From an uncultured Erythrobacter sp. (GTDB taxonomy: Bacteria; Pseudomonadota; Alphaproteobacteria; Sphingomonadales; Sphingomonadaceae), in the NCBI GenBank assembly GCA_947503275.1, contig CANNCZ010000001.1:248001-312000 (forward strand): a stretch of 64,000 nucleotides of DNA. Direction: 5' to 3'. The notes under the pieces are model-generated. The model searched no databases, was not told the origin of the DNA, and saw only the letters and a list, made by a program, of their open reading frames with translations. Made by a program: the position numbers and the translations under genes. This document shows positions 44,269 through 52,400 of the stretch, one piece after another (position 1 is the first letter of the stretch; the number at the start of each line of letters is the position of its first letter).

Positions 44269-44958
44269 TTAGCGAACTCGCGGCCCGCCAAACGGCAGCG
44301 GTGGAGGCGGTCTGCGTGCACCACGGGGCAACTGAGCCTGATAGGCCCGTCCGCAATGTTCGACACAATAGGGAAAGCCGGGGTTCACCGGAGTTCCGCA
44401 GAAATGAAAGTCAGGCTCACCCGGATGGCCCATGGGCCAGCGGCAAACCTTGTCTGATAGGTCCAGCAGGCTGGTCTTGTCTGCAATCTCGGCGCTCGGC
44501 TTTGCTGGGACCAAACGGCGCGGCGGGGCAGGGGGAATGGGCGCTTGCTGATCGCCGGGACCCTGACGCAAGAAACCGCCCGGACCGACCGATACGATCT
44601 TAGGCAGGTCAGGTGTGGGATTAGGCACGGGCTGCGAATTGGCATCCGACCCGCTTTTCGTGGGCGCATCGCCCGATTTGGCAGTAGCCGGTTTGGCCGC
44701 AGGCTTTGCCGACGCCTTCGCCGCAGCGGGTGCTGTGGGCTTTTTGCTCGCCGTCGGTTTGGGCGCTGCTTTTTTCGCCGCCTTCTTCTTCTCGTTGGCT
44801 TTCACAGGGGATGGCCGCGATTTCAGGCCAAGGCGGTGCGCCTTGCCGATAACGGCATTGCGGCTGACTCCGCCCAGTTCTTCTGCGATCTGGCTAGCGG
44901 TTGATCCGCCTTCCCACATTTTCTGGAGCGTAGCGATGCGCTCATCAGTCCAACTCAT
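44269..44958 (-). CDS. gcrA: Cell-cycle regulator GcrA
   Basis: The 229-residue protein starts MSWTDERIATLQKMWEGGST followed by the HTH segment SQIAEELGGVSRNAVIGKAH, which is the GcrA DNA-binding domain that recognises GANTC sites methylated by CcrM. A long Ala/Lys/Pro linker (about 55-150) leads to the C-terminal RNA-polymerase sigma-70-binding domain with SDKVCRWPMGHPGEPDFHFC and FPYCVEHCGRAYQ. It is the founding transcription co-activator of the alphaproteobacterial cell cycle. Confidence 0.96.
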   Translation of the reverse strand: MSWTDERIATLQKMWEGGSTASQIAEELGGVSRNAVIGKAHRLGLKSRPSPVKANEKKKAAKKAAPKPTASKKPTAPAAAKASAKPAAKPATAKSGDAPTKSGSDANSQPVPNPTPDLPKIVSVGPGGFLRQGPGDQQAPIPPAPPRRLVPAKPSAEIADKTSLLDLSDKVCRWPMGHPGEPDFHFCGTPVNPGFPYCVEHCGRAYQAQLPRGARRPPPPLPFGGPRVR

Positions 44959-45086
44959 AAAGGTCCCGTTCTTTTAAATCGTCATTCCAGGCAATTCGTC
45001 ATTCTAGGCTGATCACAACGCCAGAATCGTCATGCCCTACATAGGCAGCTTGTCACAATGTGCCAGAGGCCTTAACCGCCTCATCC

Positions 45087-45947
45087 ATGTCAGACGAGCT
45101 TTCCCCAAAAACAGCTTCCACCAAGAGCACCCGGTTTCCCCCGCGCGGCCAACCGGTGATCACCGGTGTGAACCGCATCGGGATGCTTGCCCTCTATATG
45201 AAGGAGGTGCGCCGTTTTCTCAAGGTCCAGACGCAGACGATTTGGGCACCGGCGGTCACAACCTTGCTGTTTCTCATCATCTTTACCGTCGCATTGGGGC
45301 GGGGCGGGCGAGAAGTGTTGGGTGTGCCCTTCGCCAGTTTCGTCGCTCCCGGCCTGATTGTGATGGGGATGATGCAAAATGCGTTTGCTAATTCATCCTT
45401 CTCGCTGCTCTCGGGAAAGATTCAGGGGACGATCATCGATCTGTTGATGCCGCCATTGTCTCCGGGTGAGCTGATGGGCGGCATTGTGGCTGCCGCTGTT
45501 ACCCGCGCGGTTGCGGTGGGGTGCACAGTTGGTCTGGCCATGGCGCTGTGGCCGGGCGTTTCATTGGGTATGGAGCATGTCTGGGCAGTGTTGTGGTTCG
45601 GATTGATGGGCGCGGTGCTGCTCGCATTGCTGGGCCTTGCAACATCGATATGGGCAGAGAAGTTTGATCACAACGCGGCGATCACCAATTTTGTGATCGC
45701 GCCATTGTCGCTACTCTCGGGCACATTCTACGTGATCGACAACCTCGCACCGACATTTCAGATGGTCAGCCGCGCCAATCCGTTCTTCTATGTGATTTCG
45801 GGCTTCCGCTATGGCTTCTTGGGGGAAAGTGATATTGGCACACATGGCGATGTGGTTATCGCAGCCATCGGATTGTTGGTTCTCAATCTGGCAATAGCGC
45901 TGGGCGTATTCGCGGTGCTGCGGACTGGGTGGAAGCTGAAAAGCTAG
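45087..45947 (+). CDS. ABC-2 type transporter permease
   Basis: The 286-residue protein has six predicted membrane helices and the ABC-2 features MKEVRRFLKVQTQTIWAPAV, FVAPGLIVMGMMQNAFANSS and the segment LSLLSGTFYVIDNLAPTFQM before the last helices. Such permeases export polysaccharide, drugs or lipids with a separate ATPase. No ATPase gene is adjacent, so its partner must be elsewhere. ATG 45087 is preferred to a GTG 27 bases earlier. Confidence 0.88.
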   Translation: MSDELSPKTASTKSTRFPPRGQPVITGVNRIGMLALYMKEVRRFLKVQTQTIWAPAVTTLLFLIIFTVALGRGGREVLGVPFASFVAPGLIVMGMMQNAFANSSFSLLSGKIQGTIIDLLMPPLSPGELMGGIVAAAVTRAVAVGCTVGLAMALWPGVSLGMEHVWAVLWFGLMGAVLLALLGLATSIWAEKFDHNAAITNFVIAPLSLLSGTFYVIDNLAPTFQMVSRANPFFYVISGFRYGFLGESDIGTHGDVVIAAIGLLVLNLAIALGVFAVLRTGWKLKS

Positions 45948-45967
45948 ACCCTCACGATGCTCGCGCT

Positions 45968-46348
45968 TTAGTGCGTCAAAGAACGTCGCATCCGATAACG
46001 GCCATCTTTGAACTGTTCGAACAATTGTGGGACAGTCGGGTGATCGACGGGTCCGCCATCTGTGTCAGAGATCAAATTGCCTTGGCTGACATAGGCGACA
46101 TAGCTCGATTCCTCATTCTCCGCGAGGAGATGGTAAAACGGCTGATCGCGCGGTGGGCGGATTTCTTCGGGGATGGATTCGTACCATTCTTCGCTGTTGG
46201 CAAAGACCGGGTCGATATCAAACACCACACCGCGAAAGTCGAAATGCTTGTGGCGCACAATCTCACCAATACCATAACGGCTGCGCGTTTGGCGCGGAGC
46301 GTTAATGGTGCGTCCGGCTTGGCTGGAAAAGAAGTTGGCGCGTTCCAT
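45968..46348 (-). CDS. hspQ: Heat shock protein HspQ
   Basis: The 126-residue protein contains RYGIGEIVRHKHFDFRGVVF, DIDPVFANSEEWYESIP and YHLLAENEESSYVAYVSQGN, characteristic of HspQ, a small hemimethylated-DNA-binding/Lon specificity protein. The N-terminal 22 residues are less conserved and no clear ribosome site precedes the ATG, so the true start may be internal. It converges with the ABC permease. Confidence 0.88.
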   Translation of the reverse strand: MERANFFSSQAGRTINAPRQTRSRYGIGEIVRHKHFDFRGVVFDIDPVFANSEEWYESIPEEIRPPRDQPFYHLLAENEESSYVAYVSQGNLISDTDGGPVDHPTVPQLFEQFKDGRYRMRRSLTH

Positions 46349-46503
46349 AAGGAGAAATATGGACCCTCATGCGCGCAAAACAAGCGATCCGTTCGCACAC
46401 GCAGCAAGATATGCCCGCATTTTGTGAGCGGATAAGCCTTGGCAAGGGCATGGCGCTGCGCTAACGGGCGCGCGTCTTGCGAGCGATACGCAGCGCGAGA
46501 AAC

Positions 46504-46593
46504 GGAGAGTTGCCGGAGTGGTCGAACGGGGCAGTCTCGAAAACTGTTGAGCCCTTAGGGGTTCCGAGGGTTCGAATCCCTCACTCTCCTCCA
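46504..46593 (+). tRNA. tRNA-Ser (anticodon CGA)
   Basis: A class II tRNA: acceptor stem GGAGAGT/ACTCTCC, anticodon stem GCAGT/ACTGT around CTCGAAA giving CGA, a long variable arm (GAGCCCTTAGGGGTTC region), and T arm GAGGGTTCGAATCCCTC. CCA follows, with T rather than the usual G as discriminator base. It reads UCG codons. Confidence 0.95.
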
Positions 46594-46841
46594 ATGACTC
46601 CCACTCGGGTTGTGTCGGTCTAATCGCAACTTCTCTCTGGTCGTCGTAGCTTTCTTTTAGCCGATTGCCCGCCGCAGGTGATGTAGCTGTCGGTTGATCT
46701 TCACATTCACCTAATCGAGGTGCCATTGCGATGGCTGGAAGCCCCGCGTCCAGCTTACCCGATGGCAAGGCATCTCGGGTGCGAACAGTGACCAAACCTA
46801 TTCACCCGGTGCCGTACAGTGTCATTGCAGAGGTTGCCGCC
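46594..46841. other. Gene-free stretch after tRNA-Ser
   Basis: About 250 bases without a supported gene, promoter or terminator. Any open frame running antisense over the tRNA here is an artefact. Confidence 0.5.
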
Positions 46842-47462
46842 TCAGAGGCTTCGTAAGTGGGCGATAATTTGAGCTTCGCTCACCACGTCCGCATACTTGG
46901 CTTCCATGTCGAACAGGTTCGCCTCGTGCGGGCCGTCATGCCTGTCGCCCACCGCATCGCGCACGACGGTGGTTATGAAGCCATTCGACATGGCATCGAC
47001 GCAGGATGCGCGGATGCAGCCGCTTGTGGTGAGGCCTGTCAAAATCACATTGTCGACGCCCAAACTGGTCAATGTCGCAGCTAGCGAAGTGCCGAAAAAC
47101 GCGCTGGGATACTGTTTCGAGAGGATCAATTCGCTGGCTTTGGGTTCCAATCCCTTAGGCCATGCGCCCATCGGGCTGCCTTTGAGAAAATAGCGCAGCG
47201 GCTTTGCCTTTTCATAAAAGCGTCCGCCATCCATCGCCGATGGGTGATAGATCACGTTGGTCAGGATCACCGGAATACCCGCTTCATGCGCTGCTGCGCG
47301 TACTCGCAATGCCGATGCTAGCGTATCATCGACGTCAGCATAGAGATCGCATTCAGGGTCAAAATACCCTTCGACAAAATCCACCAAAACCAGAGCCGGT
47401 TTGACGCCAAAGCCAGCCTTTTGACCATACGCTTTTGCGTAGTTTTCATTGAGATTGCTCAT
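46842..47462 (-). CDS. Isochorismatase-like cysteine hydrolase
   Basis: The 206-residue protein has the catalytic triad of the family: Asp in PALVLVDFVEGYFDPEC, Lys in ELILSKQYPSAFFGTSL and Cys in LTGLTTSGCIRASCVDAMS, with the cis-peptide region before it. The closest character is N-carbamoylsarcosine amidase-like. The substrate is unknown. It stands alone. Confidence 0.85.
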   Translation of the reverse strand: MSNLNENYAKAYGQKAGFGVKPALVLVDFVEGYFDPECDLYADVDDTLASALRVRAAAHEAGIPVILTNVIYHPSAMDGGRFYEKAKPLRYFLKGSPMGAWPKGLEPKASELILSKQYPSAFFGTSLAATLTSLGVDNVILTGLTTSGCIRASCVDAMSNGFITTVVRDAVGDRHDGPHEANLFDMEAKYADVVSEAQIIAHLRSL

Positions 47463-47790
47463 GGTGAAACCTTACCGTTTTCGCATGTGTTCTGTGCCGA
47501 TATCGCCGGTCTAACCGCCTCATGGTAGGCGGGCAATGGGCGAGGTCTGATGGCGGTGCCGTTCTGATTGGACGGAGGGGGGGTGGTGCAGAACCGGGGG
47601 GACGTGTGCGATTGCGGCCAATTCTGCTTGCCCCCCCTGGCACAATGCAGCGCTCTTAAGCCGAGACCGACGTTTCTCCCTAATTGGCATACCAATCATA
47701 AATACCAATAATTGACTACTGGAGTTGATTTCCCCGAGGATCAACTTACCAAAGTGTTCGACCTCTTGGCGAATATCGGGAAGAATTGAG
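47463..47790. other. Control region upstream of the first alginate lyase
   Basis: This 328-base gap between divergent genes has no supported coding sequence. A GC-rich, G-run-containing part (47560-47640) is followed by the palindrome ATTGGCATACCAAT and a further half-site ATACCAAT about 10 bases on, close to the start of the PL7 gene. Confidence 0.6.
47683..47696. promoter_or_regulatory. UxuR/ExuR-like operator palindrome
   Basis: ATTGGCATACCAAT is a 14-base palindrome with one mismatched central pair. It matches the known UxuR/ExuR (GntR family) hexuronate operator ATTGGTATACCAAT except for one base. Control of an alginate (polyuronate) lyase by a hexuronate-type repressor would fit; the repressor is not in the window. 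Confidence 0.55.
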
Positions 47791-49284
47791 ATGCACGGTC
47801 ACACTACTGCTGCTTTGGCCATAAGCGCGGCATTGCTGTTGAGCGGTTGTGGAGGCGGGGGAAGCTCTGCACCGCCACCAGTGTCCAGCCCATCGCCTTC
47901 GCCCAGTCCAAGCCCAACACCATCGCCCACGCCCACGCCAACGCCTTCGACATCGTGCAGCGGGCTCGATTTTCTCGACATCGTTCAGGCCAGCGCCAAC
48001 CAAACGGCAGGCGCGGGCTTTGCGGCGTCGAATGCGATTGATGACGATCTGGGCTCTGGCTCGCTCTGGAGCACATCGGTGGTTCCGGCCGCATTGACGC
48101 TTGATCTGGGCGAGGCGCATTTGATCAAAGAGGTCGGGGTTGCGTGGCATCTGGGCGATCAACGAACATCCAATTTCTCGCTTGAAGTCTCTGATGACGG
48201 CACAAACTTCACCACACTCCAATCGAGCGCTCAGTCGGCCGGCAAAACTCTGAGCTTTGAGCGGTATGATGTGACCGACACGTCCGCGCGATTTGTTCGC
48301 ATAACAGGCAACTCCACATCGGACGGCGGCAACTTCGCGATTGCTGAAGCCGCTTTGTTCGGGTGCAGTCTTGGCACGCAGACGGCTGTCACAGTGCAGC
48401 CCTTTGATACCAGCGTGTTCGGTTTAGATCCCAACGCAACACCTGGCGCCAATTTCGATTTGTTGAGCTGGGCGCTGGATACTCCTGCGACCGATCCTGG
48501 CGATGGCTTTGCACAACGCACGCAGGACCGCGATCTGGCGGCGTTTGAGGATGAGTTCTTCTTTACCGCCAATGACGGAGGAATGGTTTTTCGATCAACG
48601 ATTGATGGAGCGACAACTTCGGCAAATTCCAGCTTCACCCGCTCCGAACTGCGAGAGATGTTGCGCCGGGGCGACCGGTCAATCGGTACGCAGGGCGTGA
48701 ACCGCAACAATTGGTTGCTCGGCTACCAGCCTGATCCAGGTGTCCAGGTCGGAGGCAGGGGAGGGTTGCTCACAGGCACTCTCGCAATCAACAATGTCAC
48801 ATCGAGCGGCACCGATTTTCACATTGGTCGAATGATCTTTGGACAAATCCACGCCTCCAGCGATGAGCCCGTCCGGCTCTATTACCGCAAATATCCAGAA
48901 AACGACCGCGGTTACGTCTACTTTGCGCATGAAATCCGCGGCGGGGACGACATCTACTTCATGGCTGTTGGCCCTCAAATCAGCGATCGCGATAGGCAAC
49001 CCGAGGACCGCAACGACCCGTTAAATGGCATCGCGCTCAATGAAGTGTTCTCATACGAGATCAGCAATGTCGGCGCGCGTATCGATGTTATCATCCGGCG
49101 CGGCGACCGCGACGGTGAGATCATCGGTCATAACTTTGTCGATATGGCAGCAGAGAATAGCGGTTATGACACGGTGGACGAGTGGAATTATTTTAAAGCC
49201 GGCACCTACACGCAAAACAATTCGGGCAATCCAACCGACTTTGACCAGACCACTTTCTACCGGCTGGAAAACACGCATAATTAG
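47791..49284 (+). CDS. Alginate lyase (PL7) lipoprotein with F5/8C-type domain
   Basis: The 497-residue protein starts with a lipoprotein signal (ISAALLLSGC, Cys20), a Ser/Pro/Thr linker (about 27-55), a discoidin-like F5/8C carbohydrate-binding domain (about 56-195: SLWSTSVVPAALTLDLGEAH, RFVRITGNS) and a PL7 catalytic domain (about 210-497). The PL7 motifs are FTRSELREML near 283, GQIHA near 350 and the end motif YFKAGTYTQN near 468. It would cleave alginate at the cell surface. It is followed by the large autotransporter. Confidence 0.92.
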   Translation: MHGHTTAALAISAALLLSGCGGGGSSAPPPVSSPSPSPSPSPTPSPTPTPTPSTSCSGLDFLDIVQASANQTAGAGFAASNAIDDDLGSGSLWSTSVVPAALTLDLGEAHLIKEVGVAWHLGDQRTSNFSLEVSDDGTNFTTLQSSAQSAGKTLSFERYDVTDTSARFVRITGNSTSDGGNFAIAEAALFGCSLGTQTAVTVQPFDTSVFGLDPNATPGANFDLLSWALDTPATDPGDGFAQRTQDRDLAAFEDEFFFTANDGGMVFRSTIDGATTSANSSFTRSELREMLRRGDRSIGTQGVNRNNWLLGYQPDPGVQVGGRGGLLTGTLAINNVTSSGTDFHIGRMIFGQIHASSDEPVRLYYRKYPENDRGYVYFAHEIRGGDDIYFMAVGPQISDRDRQPEDRNDPLNGIALNEVFSYEISNVGARIDVIIRRGDRDGEIIGHNFVDMAAENSGYDTVDEWNYFKAGTYTQNNSGNPTDFDQTTFYRLENTHN

Positions 49285-49322
49285 GCACCTAGTGCAGAAC
49301 GAAGGCCGGTCTGACCGTATTT

Positions 49323-49386
49323 GTTAGGCCAAATATACTGCCAATTGCGGTGATAGGTATGAAGAATTGGGTTGAATTGGCCTAAC
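49323..49386. repeat. 10-bp inverted repeat before the autotransporter
   Basis: GTTAGGCCAA at 49323-49332 and TTGGCCTAAC at 49377-49386 are perfect inverted copies, 44 bases apart, in the gap between the PL7 gene and the autotransporter. The second copy lies in TTGGCCTAACCAA, similar to the TTGG...CCAA operator at 47683. It could be a looping operator; nothing proves it. Confidence 0.4.
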
Positions 49387-49489
49387 CAAACTGCATAACT
49401 GATCGCGGGACACCGCCCAACGAGGCGAGTGAACAGGTTTAAAACTCACAGGGCGCGGCAAATTGCGACTTGGTTTTGGGGGAAGATGG

Positions 49490-52400
49490 ATGGTTAAGAC
49501 GACAACGGCGCCAGCTGGCATTTCGGCTATGGGCACGAATATCTCTGGCATGCGTGCAAAGAATCGCGCGAAGTCACGTCCTTCTCTTTTTGGCTCGCGA
49601 TTGTTTTTGGGTGCTTCGATTTCAAGCATCGCCATGGCTGGTCTAGTCGCGACACCTGCTCACGCGCAGATTGTTATCACAGACAACACTCCAGTTGATA
49701 ATCCCGGTGGTCAAACCGTCACATCGGCAGAGGGTGTGACGCAAACGGTCGATAGCGGCGACAATATCGAACTTGAAAACAACACCAATGACGACACCGT
49801 TATCACTCTGGGCGGTACACACATCAACAATGATGGCGATGACGAAGATGTCGTGATTTTCGTCGACAACTCTGAAGATGATGTGGTCATCAACGTCTTG
49901 AGCACTGGTGTTTTGCAAGGCCTTGATGGCGTTATCTTCTATGAGGGCGACGGCGCCATCATAACCAATGATGGCCTAATCGCGGGCACAGGTGAAGCGA
50001 CAGAGGCGGTCGTCTATTTCGATCGTGACGCGGATGGTGCGGTCAACAGCCTTACCAATAATGGCACAATCACCAGCGTAGGCGGTGCGACCATTGGCGT
50101 CGACGTTCTACTCGGCACCGATCCATCTTCAGGCACAGTTGGCGATGAAGAAGGGATCGCGCGTTTTACGCTGGTCAACACTGGTACCATTTCCAATACC
50201 GGTACTGACAGTGATGCGGATGCAATCCACTTCAACGGCGACCCGGGCAACACTGGCGGCGAAGACCGTGGCTGTCTTGAAGGTGACCGGATTAACTGTG
50301 TTGTTGAGGTCGACATCACAAACAGCGGCACAATCTCAGCCAGCAACGCAAATACATCGAACGCCGCGATCCGGTCTGAGAGCGATGCTGTTTTGCGCGG
50401 AACCATTGTCAACGAAGCGGGCGGTATGATCACCGCAGAGACGAACGCTATTCGTATCAACGGCGCGCATGCTGACCATGCTGTGACAATTACCAACGCG
50501 GGCACGATCGATGGTGCGACTGAGGCTGGCATTCTGATCGGCGGCACCGGCGTCACGGTCGATAACCAAGCAGGCGGGGTCATCAACGGTGATGATGAAG
50601 GCATCCGCATCGATGGCGATTCAATCTCGGTTCGCATACTCGGCGGATCGGATGTCGCAGCAGACGTGGTTCCTGCAAACACATCTATCACCAATGCTGG
50701 CACGATTAGCGGCACTGCCGACGGCATCCTGACCGCCAGCGACACGCTTGGCGCGACCATCACAAACAACGCGACCGGCACAATCTCGGGCAATGAGGGA
50801 ATTGACCTCGCAACCGGTGGAACAGTCATCAACAACGGCACTATCACTGGCGCAGATGGCGATGCGATCAATATTGAGGGCACCCAAGACGCGACAGTGA
50901 CTTTGGGCGCGGACAGCACCACCAGCGGCACCGATGATGCGGTTCAATTTGCCGGTACGGGCACCAACACTCTGACGGTGAATTCGGGCGCTTTGATCAC
51001 CGGTGACCTGCAAGGCAGCACCGAGGCGGGCGCTACCAATGTTCTCAACCTAACCGGCATGGGAACGGATCTTAACAATATCAGGGCGTTCGATTTTGGT
51101 GCAGTCAATGTCGATGGCGGCGTGTTCGCGCTTTCATCCTTTGCCACCAACATCGGAACGATTGCGCTCAATTCGGGTACATTGCTGGTCAATGCAGGCG
51201 CGACAGGCGCGATCACCGTTGGCAATGGTGGTATCCTGGGAGGCAATGGCTCCGGCGGTGCGACCACAGTCGCCGATGGCGGCACGATCAATCCCGGCAA
51301 TCTGGGCGCTGCAGACCAATTGCGGTTGGATGCCTTGACGCTTTCAGAAGGCTCAATCCTCGCATTCGACCTTGGTAATCCAGCTGATGCGAACAGCAGC
51401 GACCGCCTTGTCGTTGTCGGCGATGTTACGCTTGATGGCACGTTGAACGTAACCGACGCAGGCGAATTCGGCCTCGGCGTTTATACTCTCATCACATATG
51501 GCGGCGGGCTGACTGATAATGGCCTTGAAGTGGGCGCGGTGCCTGATGGCTTTGAAGTTGCGCAAGGCGAAGTGCAAACATCGGTTGCTGGACAGGTCAA
51601 CTTCGTTGTTACCTCGCTGACCACAGTGTCCGAAGATGCAATTCTATTCTTCGACGGCGCGAAAATTGTCGCCGATGGTGTGATTGATGGCGGCACAGGA
51701 ACCTGGAGCCTGACGGGCAATAATTGGACCAATGCCGCGGGCGATGTGAACTCGCTCTGGAATAGCCAGTTTGCGGTTTTCTCTGGCACAGCGGGCACGG
51801 TCACAATTGAAGGGGATATTGAGGCGATCGGCCTGCAATTCCTGACTGATGGTTATGTGATCGATGCGGGGATGGGCACGCTTGCGCTGACCGAAGCGGT
51901 TAGCAATGTGCGCGTTGGCGACGACATCACCGCCACAATCGCTGCGCCATTGGTTGGCGATGGCGGGATCAACAAAGTGGAAGGTGGCACTTTGATCCTG
52001 ACCGGCGACAACACTTACACTGGCGACACCACGGTGGCTGGCGGCACATTGATGCTGGATGGCAGCTTGGTTAGCGACACCACTGTTTCGGCTGGTGCCA
52101 TTTTAGCCGGGACCGGGACCAGCACTGGGGCGGTTACCGCCTCGGCAGGGGGTACAGTTGCTCCGGGCACGGATGGCACTGCTGGCACTCTAACGGTGGG
52201 CGATTTGGCGTTGAGCGAGAACTCGATCCTCGCTTTCGATCTGGGCGCACCTGATACCGAAGGTTCAAGCGATCGTATTCAAGTGAACGGCGATCTCACA
52301 CTCGACGGCCTGCTCAATGCGACCGACATTGGCGACTTTGGTATCGGTGTTTACCGCCTGATCGATTACACCGGGACGCTGACCGATGCTGGTTTGGTCG

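Noticed and set aside
44025..44366. Minus-strand frame crossing the gap after gcrA
   Set aside because: It begins within gcrA in another frame and has no ribosome site or family similarity; kept only as a possible leader.
46367..46795. Minus-strand open frame across tRNA-Ser with residues such as GFEPSEPLRAQQ
   Set aside because: It is the antisense translation of a serine tRNA gene, a known annotation artefact.
47560..47640. G-rich stretch as a G-quadruplex control element
   Set aside because: The G runs are irregular and the stretch lies away from the likely promoter; nothing supports a function.
50014..50931. 305-codon minus-strand open frame opposite the autotransporter
   Set aside because: It lies fully antisense to repetitive passenger DNA, has a low-complexity Val/Pro/Ser composition and no domain; the plus-strand gene explains the DNA.
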